A stretch of DNA of 64,000 nucleotides, from contig JACGWO010000005.1 of the NCBI GenBank assembly GCA_034509735.1, positions 29,542,479 to 29,606,478 on the forward strand, read 5' to 3'. Positions 11,243-22,760 of the stretch are shown here, one piece after another. The stretch comes from Sesamum alatum (Eukaryota; Streptophyta; Magnoliopsida; Lamiales; Pedaliaceae). Below the pieces are notes generated by a model. It worked only from the letters and a program-made list of their open reading frames with translations, did not search any database and was not told the DNA's origin. Position 1 is the stretch's first letter; each line of letters starts with the position of its first letter. Both the position numbers and the translations under genes were made by a program.

Positions 11243-13850
11243 GACAAATATATACTACCCCCTGTGATATAGAATATGTGCAATATACCTCCCTGAAAAA
11301 AAAAAAACTAAATTACCTCCTTGTATTTTTAAAAAAGGAACAATTTACCCCCTGAAGTGAGTAGTGTAATACACTCGCGCCCTCCTACAAGTGGGCATGA
11401 CTTTTTTAGTAAAATATTATTTTTTATATAATATATTATATATATTTATTAATATATATATATATATATATCAAACATTATTAAAAAGTAAAAAGAATAC
11501 TATTTTATACAATATAAAGGCAAAACTCCAATTTACCCCCCTGTATTTTTCCCAAAATGCGAAAAACCTCCATGTGTTTTGGAATAAGCAAAAAAAACCC
11601 CCGTATTTTGTTTAACTAACCGCGAAATCCTCATTCCGTCACAAACTGCCAGAAGGTGTAGGACACGCGCCCTTGATGCGTCTAGGAGAAATTTTTCTTG
11701 TTTCCACACGTTTTTTTCATTATTCTATGACTAAAATGCCCTTGAGTGAGAATATATTTGTTTTGGACTATGTTTTACTTGTTTTGACTTTTTTTTTCCA
11801 TATACAAAAAATATAAAATTTTAATATGTTTTAAAAGTTAAGTTTTAAATTTAAAGATCACAAATATAAAAAGTAATACACTAAAATTTACTTTTTTAGA
11901 TATATATATATAAATAAAAATAAAAATCTAATTATACAATTATTTATTAATAATTAAATTAAATTATTATCTAGTTAAATAAATTTTAATACATTATATA
12001 AAATTAAAATATCAAAATTATATGTAAAGGAAAAATGATATTTAAATTAAAAAGTCATTATATGTATTTTAACAATATTTTAATTATTTTTAAGAATATA
12101 AATGTTAATAATTATATATTATTAATTAATTGAAATTATTATTTAGATTAATATACTTAATAAATTTTACTATTTATTTAAATAATATTTATACTTAATA
12201 AATTTTACTATTTATTTAAATAATATTTAAGTTTAAATTTTTATATATAAAAATTAATTTCTTTAATATTTAAACAAAATAAATTTTTAACAAAAAATCT
12301 GGGCGACGGCAGCCGGCGCCGTCGCCGTCGCTGTCACCATGATGAACCTGGGTGACCGCGGCGATGGTCGCGGAGCCTAGGTCCGCGGCCGCCGCGATGA
12401 ACCTTGGCGCCGCGACGGCGGTCGCGGCGCCCAGGTTGGGGGCGACGTTGGCAACGTCGCTGTCGCCGTCGCCCCCTCTATAGCATGCTGTGGCGGGGGG
12501 TTGGGGGCTGGGGGGGTTGCGGGTGGTGGGGCTTGGGGAGGGGTTCCTGGTGGAAGTGGGGGGGGGGGGTTGTGGTCTGGGGTTTGATTTTTAATAAATA
12601 TTTTTTTAAAATAATTTATAATAATATATATAAATGAATGATTACATCTGGACCATTGATCTTTTATAAATTTAAAATCTAACGGTTGAGATGGATCGAT
12701 TGGATCCTACGGCTTTAATCCAACAAAAAAAGATCAACGATCATTAAAAAAAGATATAATACATAATAAATAGGGGTATAACGGTCTTTTTAACAAAAAA
12801 ATCACGTCGTTAGCTTTGACTAACGGTGAGCGGCACGTGTGCAGAGTTTTACAAAATATAGGGGGTTTTTTGCTTATTTTTAAAACACGAGGGGGTTTTC
12901 AGCTGAGTTTTTAAAACACAGGGGCATAATATGTATTCGGCCTAATATAAAATATTTTTAATAATATATTATTTTTTATTACTGAAAAAACAAAAACCCC
13001 ATCCACCCGCCCCCCACCCTCACCCCCCGCGCTGCCGCTCAATCCTCTTCCCCCTCAGTCCCACTGTCGCCGCTGCTACCCCCTTTCCCCAACTCCAAAC
13101 CCTCCAGCACCGCGCCCATAACCCGTCGACCCCGCCCTCACATGCCGTCCCCCAAAACCTGTCACCGCCTCTCTCTCCCCTTCCTCCTGTTCGGCTCCGT
13201 GCCCCTTTGTCTCCCCTTCCCCCGTCGCCTCCGCGCCCCTTCCTCTCCCCTTCCCCCTGTCCACCTCCCCGCCCTTCCCCCTCCCCTTCTTCCCCCTTCC
13301 CTCTCGCGCCATCCCCTTCCCCACTGCAGCTTCCCCTCTCCCTTTTGCCGGCGCCGTCCCCGCGCCCTTCCCCTTCCCTTTCTCGCTGCCGCCACCTCCT
13401 CCCCTTTCCCCTCTCCTATCTCTTTCACTCTCTATATATATTTATCTATATATATCTATATATTTTTAACTTTTAATGTATATTAAATATATTTTTTAAA
13501 TTATATATATTACATATATATAATTTAAATTTAAACTGCATATTGGTTTAAATCTTTAACCATTAGATTGAAATTAAACAAAATCTACACCGTTGATCTC
13601 CTAGTTAAATTTGAACCTTAGATCAAGTAGATCCAACGGGTATTAAATGATGGTAAAAATGTAATTTTAGAATTAAATATTAAAAAGAAATAAAAATTTA
13701 AGAAAAAGCGCGTGAATCACATGAAATCACGTGAGGGAGGTAATTGCTCTATTTTGAAAAACACAAGGGGGTAATTTTCTATTTTTTTTTTTTCATAGGG
13801 GGATATTTTGTTCATTTTCAATATCACAAGGGGTAATTTGCATTAAACCA
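11243..13850. mobile_element. Outer terminal-inverted-repeat element (Mutator-like, non-autonomous)
   Basis: The left end (TACCCCCTGTGATATAGAAT..., then ATTACCTCCTTG) is the imperfect reverse complement of the right end (ATATCACAAGGGGTAATTTG at about 13820-13840, preceded by GGGAGGTAATTGCTC). The body has a strongly strand-biased, C/T-rich, CG-containing block at 12990-13425 and no transposase. It hosts the nested element at 11519-12943. Exact tips are approximate. Confidence 0.55.
11519..12943. mobile_element. Inner terminal-inverted-repeat element with 8-bp target duplication
   Basis: AATATAAA flanks both sides (11511-11518 and 12944-12951), in the size range of Mutator target duplications. 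The ends pair imperfectly: TTTACCCCCCTGTATTTTT on the left with AAACACAGGGGCATAAT on the right, and CAAAAAAAACCCCCGTATTT with AATATAGGGGGTTTTTTGCT. The interior has a CpG-dense, G/C-rich island at about 12299-12560 with repeated CGTCGCCGTCGC-type motifs, set in very AT-rich DNA. There is no transposase. Confidence 0.65.
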
Positions 13851-13989
13851 ATTCTTAAAATTCTAATTTAGTTTACTTGACTCTATTCTTTATCCTATCT
13901 CTACTCCTAAGTTATCGACACAAGGGCTTTCCATATTCCCTGCTTCTTCTAGAACAAACGTCTGGTCCCCCATTGATCAACCTGGTGCG

Positions 13990-14617
13990 ACGGCGGCGCT
14001 AGGTGGTTTTCGATCATTTCTCGTCTCAATTTCTCTGTCTCGAGGCTTGGCATACTATATCTTTTCTCGGTGGCACAAAGCGGCTCGGCTCGCAATTTCG
14101 AGAAGACGAGTCATCCAGGACTACCTTTCCTTTGTTAATCAATCCCTTGCGGCTGCATTCAACCCCATCGTCTTGCGCATTACTTTGTGTCGGAAGGTTC
14201 TCAATTCCAGTGGGAGGATTCCTCCCACCCTCGTCTTGGGCTTTTCCAATGTCCCCACATCTGTCGCCACATGCTCCCAGTCCCTTTGCTTGTTAATGAG
14301 GATACGCAGGTTAGGGATCATATCAAATGGCTCTCTATCCTTCCCAATCCGCTCCCGACACTCCTCCTCAGCGTGACCGAGGTGCTGGCACACACAACAA
14401 TACTTAGGGCACCCTTAATATAGGACTTGTTAGGGCACAAATTTCTCTTCAGTTCCGATCTAGATATCTTCCGATCGGTCCTTGGTAACATCTAGCTCCA
14501 CAAAATCTCTTGCCGCACTTGGACGTACCCCATCTATTGTTGCTTTATCTAATTTCAGCGAAACGCCGATCAAACTGGCAATACCAAACAATGCCTTTTC
14601 CCTGAAGAAGTTAATTT
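13990..14617 (-). pseudogene. LINE ORF1-like fragment (DUF4283 domain plus CCHC zinc knuckle)
   Basis: On the minus strand from 14617, REKALFGIASLIGVSLKLD followed by RPSAARDFVELDVTK matches the end of plant DUF4283 domains ('LF-IAS-IG-PL-ID-AT---RPS-AR--VE-D'). After a frame break near 14460 come PKYC and CVCQHLGHAEEEC, a CX2CX4HX4C zinc knuckle placed as usual after DUF4283. The C-terminal part runs to about 13990. Such proteins are ORF1 products of plant LINEs or derived genes and bind nucleic acid. The upstream half is missing because CACTA-2 starts exactly at 14618. Confidence 0.65.
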
Positions 14618-15429
14618 CACTACAAAAATGCGGGAATAGGAACGGATACAGACGCCCATTCCAACTACCGTTCCAAATAGGAATGGTAAATGTAACTGTT
14701 GTGGAACGAAAAACCGTTGATGACGTCACTGTCGTGGTAATTGTAATACAAATTAATAGGAACGGCACGACCGTTCCTATTAGAGTGCCAACATATATGA
14801 GCCAATTTGTACACCTATCACCGTTCCTAAAAGGGACCTGATATATTTTGGACTTGAATTTGGAACACGTGTGAAATTGGGAACAGTTAGTCAACCGGAA
14901 ACTCTTACCGTTCATATATGGGTTCCTGTGGCCGTGTCTATTTGGACCGGTCAGCTGATCGTTCCAACATATAGTCCTACATAAGACCTTTTTACGCCAC
15001 GGGAAAAAATGTAATGTAATTACCGTTCCAAATTGTGGGTATATAGTAAGTGCAATATTGTTACAACTACCGCTCCCAATTGTGCTCCAATGAGGAACGG
15101 TCCCATTGCATGTGACTAATACCATTCCTAATATGCCCTAACGGCTATATTACAATAGTAATATTACTGTTCCTGTCACCCCGCCTGCGATCGTTCCTAA
15201 AGCTGGAACAACGGCCATATTTAAACGGCTTGTTTTGTGTTTCAAATAATATTCCAATGTCCATTCCAATATTTTCTATATATATGTCCCCCTTCTTTGT
15301 CATTGTTCTTATAAATTACTCTCCAACTCATTTTGTTGTAACTCCCCCCTTGACTTTTTATACGGAAAATCGAACATATCAATTACCGAGAGCGAATTTT
15401 GCATTGATATTGATAGGTGTTTTGCTTAG

Positions 15430-15521
15430 GTAAGTATGTAAAATTCTGTTATTTATATATATATATATATATATAATATACTCTCGTCATTTAATTGCGT
15501 ACTGTTGTGAATTATACGTAG
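15430..15521 (+). other. Leader intron of the CACTA-2 TNP2 gene
   Basis: The donor GCTTAG|GTAAGTATG and acceptor TATACGTAG frame an intron just before the ATG at 15530. The same intron is at 35901-35982 in CACTA-3. Confidence 0.6.
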
Positions 15522-15529
15522 GACCAATC

Positions 15530-16707
15530 ATGTTAAGACAGTTGAGGAAATAGATATATGATCGAGACGTCTTGGGGTGTGACGCCGGAGTTTGAGGACG
15601 GTGTTAAAACATTTTTAGAATGGGCCCAGTCTCAGTGTGCATATATGGATGGGGACAAGATGAAGTGTCCCTGCCAGAAGTGCAAAAACGAACGATTCAA
15701 AACACCAGACGATGTAAATTTTGATTTGTGTATGAAAGGGTTTATGCCAGAGTATTACAATTGGACTTCGCATGGTGAGGAGAGGGTGCAGGAATACTTT
15801 GAAGCATTGACAGCGCCCCCTGTCCAGCAGCAGCAAACGCCACCCATTCAGGAGAAGGTAGTTCGCATTGGGGTGATGCGACTCAGATGGATTGGGCGCA
15901 GAGGATGGTATTCGATGCCATCGGGCCATCATTCTGGTCTTCGTACAACCAGGAGGGACCGACTGATGATAGTACTCGGTATTGTCCATCTGATGTGGGT
16001 CCTAGTTCATATTACGATTTGGGGCCCTATGATTATGTGTCTGGCTTGTCAGACCATTTTGTTGATGTAGTTCATGCTGCGGACCAACGTTGTGGAATGG
16101 TTGCACCACCTCTGAGTTGGCGTCATTGCCTCTTTGGTGAATATCAAGGTCGAAGGGGGTTTTTCCGAGCATACATATGATCAGTTATGCCAGTGGGCTG
16201 ATACTGTAATGCCCCGCGATCACACTTTCCTCCGATTATTACAATACAAAGAGAATTGGGTTTACCAGTTCAAAAGATTGATGCATGCAAAAATGATTTC
16301 ATGTTGTACTGGAAGGACGATATTGATTTGGAATATTGCAAGTTCTGTGGAGACACTAGGTACAAGCCCACCAGGGACAGAAATCCTAAACGCAAGAAGT
16401 CCCCGTATGCCATTCTTAGGTATCTACCGCTTACCCCTCGGCTGCAGAGGTTGTATGCGTTGGAGGCCACAACAGAGCATATGACTTGGCATGCGAGCCA
16501 TCAGACGGAGGAAGGATCCATGTGTCATCCGTCCGATGCAGAGGCTTGGAAGCATTTTGACCGAATGTATCCTAATTTTGCTGCTGAGCCTCGTAATGTT
16601 AGACTTGGGTTGTGCACGGATGGGTTTGCACCGCACGACCAGTATGTTAAAACATACTCATGTTGGCCCGTGATACTTACACCGTTCAATCTCCCACCGG
16701 GATTTAG
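15530..16707 (+). pseudogene. TNP2-type transposase, N-terminal part (CACTA-2)
   Basis: It starts MLRQLRK at 15530, then has an early stop (TGG changed to TAG at codon 8). It keeps the CPCQKCKNERF zinc-binding-like motif, DLCMKGFMPEYYNWTSHGEE, and the start of the Transposase_21 region (YWKDDIDLEYCKFCGDTRYK, then TWHASHQTEEGSMCHPSDAE and LCTDGFAPHDQY). Frameshifts occur near 15870, 16090 and 16240. It ends abruptly in the ILTPFNLPPG motif, where the internal deletion joins non-coding sequence. Confidence 0.85.
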
Positions 16708-17033
16708 AATAAATATATAGGAAAATACAAGGATTTAGTGCAATTTTAGGATCAAATTTTAGAATTTAGTATAAGTATATAGAAAAATAAAAGAATTTAG
16801 TGCAATTTTAGGGTCAAATATTGGGATTTAGTATAGATATATAGGAAAAATAGAAGGATTTAGTGTAATTAAGCGTCAATTTTGTGTGTTAGGAAATAAT
16901 TTTAGGATTTAGTCAATATTGTAGGAAAATTTTTGGTATTAATTTGGGGACTTAGTATATAATTTTAGGTTTTAGTTTGCAGTCGTATTTTTCAAATTCA
17001 TACGACTAATATTTTTAAAAAAAATTGTAGATC

Positions 17034-18377
17034 ATGTCTGGTCGGGATTTCCCACCTCGAGGAGGTGGACGTGGCTGCGGTCGTGGTCGTGGCCGCAGTG
17101 GTGGCTCACCCGCCATACCACTGGCCGATGTTGCTTCCCAGGATGGGGAAGCAGTGTTCCGACCACAACCACCGGTAGAGCAGGCACCCGCACCACCTAC
17201 ACCGGATCAGCAGCGCGGTGCGTCTACCGCTGCACTCGTCGAGGAGGTTGGCGGGCCATTCACTACCGCACCAGCAGTCGATCCGGCCCGTCCATGGGCT
17301 GCCCCACCACCGTCACCCCCACCCCAACCGGCCCCACCTCTCCCACCACCATCCGCGCGCCAGTACATCACACTCGCCGACGCGAGGTATATTTACATTT
17401 TTTAATTTTTTTTTGTAATTCAAATTATTATTTTTATGTCATACTAATTATTTTATAATTCCAGGAGTTATCGGAAGATCCACAAACGCATGTACGCAGT
17501 GGTGCGAGGACACCATCCCCATCCTTAGGGCAGTTTGCGCAAGGTGCCGCCAGAGCACCAGTATTTCTGGTTTGAGAGTTTGAAGGTAACGGGAATTATT
17601 TTTTTTTTTTTAAATATTTTAACAATCTAAGTTCTGATATATATATATATATATATATATTTAATACAGATGACGTACTGGTGGGACGCCGATGATGAGT
17701 CGATGTTCAAGATCTTCCACGTTTGGGTGGGGAAGTTCCTCAGGAAGAATTTCGTCCTCGCCTGACAGTCCCTGCAGAAGCCTCTATGGCTGGCGAACGA
17801 GGTCTGGTGGCAGCTCCTATTGTACTGGGAGTCCAGGGAGGAGTGCGAGAAGAACAAGGCGAACCGTAACGCCAACCCAGCCGTATCCGCTACTGTGTAC
17901 CGCGGGGGATCTGTCTCCGTCGATATGCACAAACGGAAATTGGTAAGATATTTAATGTTATTTCAACTATTTATTATTATTAAATTAAAATGGAAAAAAC
18001 TGTTTTCCCATTTCTTTTTACAGGAGGAGCAGCTCGGCTGGCCAGTGAAACGGATGGAGTTATTCTCCAAATGCTACAAGAAGAAGGCTGACGGCGGTTG
18101 GAGCGGGCCGAGGGCAACGGAGGTGGCGGTAAGTTATACTTAATTTTCTAATTTATTCTAATTATTTTGCAGGAGATGTTCCAAAAGATGATGAAGGATC
18201 ACCAATCTTAGGCCATGGCTAATCCTGGGGATCCTCTGGCCGAATCAGAGGGCTCGATGGCGCAGACCGAGCAGGAGATGTGGCTGGCTTGCGTCGGGGG
18301 CAAGAACAAGGGCTGAGTATTCGGTCTGGGTTCTGTGGCCCTGGGTCTCAACAAGACCGTTACCTCTTCATCACCAT

Positions 18378-18408
<31 letters not shown>

Positions 18409-18609
18409 GCCACCGCCAGTGCCTTCATCAAACATGGAGGGTCAGATGGTCCGCCTCGAGGAGATGATGATGGACCTGATGGGCATGATGAAGGCCATGC
18501 AGACCAGTCACTTCGGCGCCGGCCCGTCACGGTCTCCTAGAGACCCCACCTCTCCAGACATTGACGAGATGGACGAGGCCGATGGGGACGAGGAGTATTT
18601 GTTTTTGTA
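17034..18609 (+). pseudogene. CACTA second gene (Transposase_24 type), decayed copy 2
   Basis: Exons by comparison: 17034-17386, 17465-17585, 17670-17942, 18024-18128 and 18173-18609. All five acceptors and four donors look normal here, unlike copy 1. Exon 2 has a stop (HPHP then TAG, near 17527), exon 3 has TGA near 17764, and exon 5 has stops near 18210 and 18314. Exon 5 is otherwise the best preserved and ends PSRSPRDPTSPDIDEMDEAD with an acidic tail. A run of CCACCG repeats encodes about a dozen consecutive prolines near 18377-18418 and is longer than in copies 1 and 3. Confidence 0.8.
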
Positions 18610-19185
18610 ATTAAATCATATAATATTCGTATTTAATATAATTTTTATTTCTATATTATGTATTTTTTCATATTTAAATATTAATTATAAAATCAAAATA
18701 AAAAATATTATTAATAATTTAATTTATATTTAAATGTTAATAATTATTACTATAAAAAAAATTAATAATTCATTAGTTAGGAACAGTACTTTAGACGGCC
18801 ATTGAGCGCCAAAAATCGTTCCAATATTTGACTGTTTTAAATCAGTTACCATTCCAAACATAGAAGTCAACCGTTCCTAAAGACGGGACTTACCGTGCTT
18901 GCATGTATTCCAAAATCAATGCTTTCGTGGTTAGGCTTTCGTTATAAAGGAAATACCAAAAATCGGTCCAAAGTGGTATTCCAAAGTTGGAGTGCAAAAA
19001 TCGTTCCTAACCAACACGACAGCATGTATTCCAGTTCCCGATCCTAATCTATACAACATACCGTTCCAATTTGTATTCCAAACACCATGCTAAAATGTAT
19101 CTACAACTTATGATGACAATTCCAAAACATTTTCTAACTACCGTTCCTAATTGCGCGATTTAATTTCGATGTGGCCGTTCCAAAG

Positions 19186-19480
19186 CGGGATTGCAAGTTG
19201 TTCAGCCGAAAAGTTGATTGCCCTACCACCTCTATGAAAGCAAGGTTTTCCATAGTACTCATCCGTTGCAACAAACACGTTCTTGGCCGCCCTCGGAGAG
19301 AGGAGGGGCCCATCTACGTAACCCGTCAGTGCTAAAAGGGAATACGCCCGGTTATTCGAACCTGGCGGCCGATCAAGGGGTTCAGGAGTAGGGTATTGGG
19401 AAAAGGGAAGAGTCTTAGAGTGCATGGAGTCTTCTCGGGAGTGCAGGATCGGGGGGATATAGAGGTCCAAGTGTAATTAA
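19186..19480. other. GC-richer foreign segment, possibly organelle-derived
   Basis: Directly after the broken right side of CACTA-2, base composition changes to roughly balanced GC with purine runs such as GGGAAAAGGGAAGAG, then returns to AT-rich DNA near 19475. A minus-strand frame (19147-19470) is open but matches no family I know. The composition resembles plant mitochondrial DNA, so a nuclear copy of organelle DNA is possible, but I cannot identify the source gene. Confidence 0.3.
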
Positions 19481-19627
19481 CTTGTACTTATGTAAGTGGC
19501 AAGAACTTCTTTCTTTTTTTTTTTTTCCGATTGTAATAATGAAACTTATAATTTTGACAATGGCAAATATTATGTACATGTTATCCGTATCATCAATGAC
19601 TGAAAAATGTGTATCAAATCATCAGAC

Positions 19628-20113
19628 AAAATTACATTTTTGATCCCATAAAAAATGGGTTGTTGCAATTTTTGGTCCCACACTTCACTAGGTTAATAGT
19701 TTTCACTATAGAAAAATGGCTCAATAGCAACGGAAAAAAAAAAACAACGTTGAGCTAATTATTAAATAAAATTCTCGTTACTAGTCTAAATTATTTAATA
19801 CAATAACATTACTTTTTAACGAATTTTGCAATAAAAATTTACTTACTAACGAATTTAGCAATGAATTGCTTAAATATTAAATAGTGTAGATTAACAATGA
19901 AAGTTTTATTTGCTAATTAACTCAACGTTGATTTTAGTATAAAAAAATTTCATAGCAATTGGTCATTTCTTGTACTGTTTGGTCCCACATGATTAAAAAC
20001 TATTGCAGATATGGTCACAAAGCCTAACATATATGGTTCCATAGGATTAGTACATGAGACCACATTTACAATAATTTTTAATCCTAGAAGACGAAAAATG
20101 TTAAACCATTAAA
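19628..20113. mobile_element. MITE-like element of the 'ATTTTTGGTCCCA' type, interrupted
   Basis: The left portion (AAATTACATTTTTGATCCCA, then TTTTTGGTCCCACAC) and right portion (TTTGGTCCCACATG ... GACGAAAAATGTTAAA) pair as imperfect inverted ends. The middle is occupied by the small CACTA-like element at 19704-19977. Related ends occur at 60219 and 61569. Confidence 0.45.
19704..19977. mobile_element. Small CACTA-type MITE with TTT target duplication
   Basis: It begins CACTATAGAAAAATGGCTC and ends TTTCTTGTACTG, with TTT on both sides (19701-19703 and 19978-19980), a 3-bp duplication as expected for CACTA. Inner arms share ACAACGTTGAG/CTCAACGTTG and TTGCTAATT-type motifs. The element at 51073-51334 is of the same family. 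Confidence 0.7.
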
Positions 20114-20589
20114 ATATGGGATATTTAGTGTTAAAATTTTGATAAAACAACATTCAAAATTTATTTCATTGAGGAAACAATGTTCATATGGGAGAAGATG
20201 GCAAAATGTATTTTGTAACACAAGTTTGTAAATTGTGCAGTGGCTTATGATTTTTCAAATATGAATAACAATTAAATAATAAAAATAAAATCTAATCAGA
20301 AAAATATTAAGAAAAAGGAAAAAACATTAATTTGAATAAAATTAATAACATACTTTATCAGTAGTAATGAACCAATAAAATATTATTAAAGAAATATGAC
20401 AATTAAGTATATAAATTGTAAAAATTATTGATTTACCTGATTAATTAAATTAAGAATTTATTCAATGAGATATACTAAGAGACTAGTAATAAGTTTAGTG
20501 ACTAAAAAATATATGGTTAAAACGAAAATAAATTATTAGTGATAAGATATATATTTTTTATGATAAAAAAATAATCCTAAAATTTGAAT

Positions 20590-20836
20590 TTGTTTAAAAT
20601 AAATACAAATTGAATCAGTATCCTAATTTGAAGGAGAATCTAGTATAGATAAATACTAATTTTGAAGATATGATTTTTTAGATAAAGAAAAATTTCATTT
20701 TTAATTAAATTATATGAGATTTCTAACCAATGTGATTTTTTCTTAATAATTAAAAAATTCAAAATCACCAGAAATTAGTATTTGGTCAAAATTAGCACAA
20801 TTGCGGCCAACCATCGTTTTGCTATATATATATAGA
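20590..20836 (-). mobile_element. Helitron E, 5' end only
   Basis: On the minus strand a TC dinucleotide at 20836-20835 is followed by TATATATATAGCAAAACGA and TTTTGACCAAATAC, the same 5' end as at 22358 and 34741. The body toward lower coordinates fades into AT-rich sequence and no 3' hairpin end was found, so it is truncated. Bases 20837-20838 (T, A) separate it from the 3' end of the next Helitron. Confidence 0.55.
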
Positions 20837-22503
20837 TACTAGCGTAGACCCCGTGCTATGCACGGTTATATATTTTTTCTTTTTTCAATTTAATAATATT
20901 TTTATAATATATTATGCTATAAAGTTTTTTTTACGTAAAATAAAATTTTCATTTTTGATAGGTAAAACATAGTAGTTTTGAATTTTAATCTATTTTGATT
21001 ATTATAGACAAAGATTTTCCTACATATACAATATATTTCTACTTACTAAAATTTGTATTATATGAGGATTACTTTCAAACATTTATGACATTCTATTAAA
21101 TATATATATATATATATATATATACTTTTTACATATGTTCAACCCTATATAAAAATATAAAAGATAAAGTTAGATATATTGTTTGTATTATATAGTTCAT
21201 CTTCCATCAAAAATTATATTAAAATACATAAATCTAAAATGATCTTCCATATTAAAGAAATAAAATATTAAAAAAATAAAAACTTACTTTTAATGAGTTA
21301 TAAGAAAGATAAATAAAATGGTAAAAGAAAGAAGAAAAGATGGAAGATAAAAAGAAAAAGTAATTGAAGATAATTTCAAAATCCCAATATCATTTCATCA
21401 TTTTGAATGAAAAACATAAGGAGTAAATTAATTATCACAAATGATAAAATAAAATAAGAACAAATGAACATAAATGACTAAATTCAATTAAATAAAAAAT
21501 ATAGCAACATTATTGATAATAAAAACACTTTTATCGGCTCAAAGAAATCCTAAAAGATGAAAGATTAATCTTAAAATAAAAGAATGAGTTGAACAAAAAT
21601 AAATTAACAGTTAAAATAATAAATATTTATCATGCATTGTTTAAGAAGCCTGGATACATTAATAAAAAAGGTTAGCAAGAGGGAAAAAAACTATAATAAT
21701 AAAAAACAAAATATGCCAAAATTTAAAATACAAAATATATTGAAATATATAAGTAGGCAATTATAACTACTAAATTTTAACAAAAAAAATAACAAATGAG
21801 CCATGTTAATATCCTATACTGCTATAGCCTTCGAGCAATTTGCAAACCATACTACTCTCGATTCAATTTTTTTAGATATTTGGAAGCAATATAATACTAT
21901 AAAGTATAAATGGAGGAAGTATATCTTATAGTGACTTTTGAAGGATAAAATATGAAATTTCATCTCCATAAAAACTCAAGTGATTAATTATTCTATAGTT
22001 CATGTTTTGCATGAAGTCAATTTAAAAGTTCAAATGTAATAACTTACTAATATGTAAATTATATTCTCTTTTTTTAAAGTGAATCACAACATAAGATTTT
22101 CTCTCATTTATCAAAAGAATGAGCTAAATTCAAGTTAAAAATTAAGAAATTACTACAATCCCCTTGCATGTTGTTATACTTCGAAAACTTATTAAATTAT
22201 TCTTAAATTCATAAAGTTTATCCATCAAATTTTTATTTTCAACTATTGATTCTTGCCTTATTTTAGGACAATAAAAAAAACATTGGTATTTTGTATTTAT
22301 AAATTCTTTTATTTATTATTATTTAATTAAGTAAAAGTTTTTTTTTTTTTCACCATATCTATATATATATATAGCAAAACGAAGTTTGACCATAATTAAC
22401 CCAATTTTGACTCAATTCTCAATTCTTAGAATTTTGAATTTTAATTACATAGAAAAAAAATTCATTGGTTTGTTCATTTAATTTAAATTTAATTGACTAA
22501 AAA

Positions 22504-22760
22504 TCTATACTAATATATAAAGAAAAGACATTTCTTACTCACAATTGGCGGTTTATGACACTGCGACACCAATTTTTTGGTTATGACAATAATACCCCTA
22601 AAGTTAGTTTTCTTTTCTTTTCTTTCTTTCTTTTTTTTTTTAATGTATTGTATCGGTTTATATATATATATATATATATTTCATATTTACATTTACAATC
22701 ATTTTAAAGTGTGCAATATTATTTTATATGCACACAGGGACAGTGTGTCACGACGGCTAG
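22504..22760 (+). mobile_element. Short Helitron candidate (257 bp)
   Basis: It begins TCTATACTAATATATAAAG after an A and ends CGACGGCTAG before a T, as Helitrons do. An imperfect stem can form near the end (TGCACAC with GTGTGTCA). An alternative is that the outer 5' end at 22358 pairs with this 3' end. Confidence 0.45.

Larger units (their letters stand above)
14618..19185 (+). mobile_element. CACTA copy 2, internally deleted and lacking its right end
   Basis: It starts CACTACAAAAATGCGGGAAT at 14618 and is preceded by TTT. The left subterminal repeats, TNP2 promoter and first TNP2 exon match CACTA-3. At about 16707 the sequence jumps from TNP2 (homologous to about 37180 of CACTA-3) straight to sequence homologous to about 42510, upstream of the second gene. 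About 5.3 kb are missing, including most of TNP2 and the central motif cluster. On the right, subterminal repeats run to about 19185 and then switch to unrelated DNA without a GTAGTG terminus. Confidence 0.85.

Noticed and set aside
13076..13486. Overlapping open frames in a C/T-rich block on both strands
   Set aside because: Low-complexity composition lacks stops in several frames. Products are runs of Pro/Ser/Leu or Arg/Gly/Glu without any domain.
14460..15125. A 221-codon minus-strand frame as one gene
   Set aside because: Only its last 50 or so codons (before 14617) are DUF4283-like. The rest is read through CACTA-2 subterminal repeats and is chance.
18208..18435. Glycine-rich minus-strand frame
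   Set aside because: It is the antisense of the proline repeat in exon 5 of the CACTA-2 second gene.
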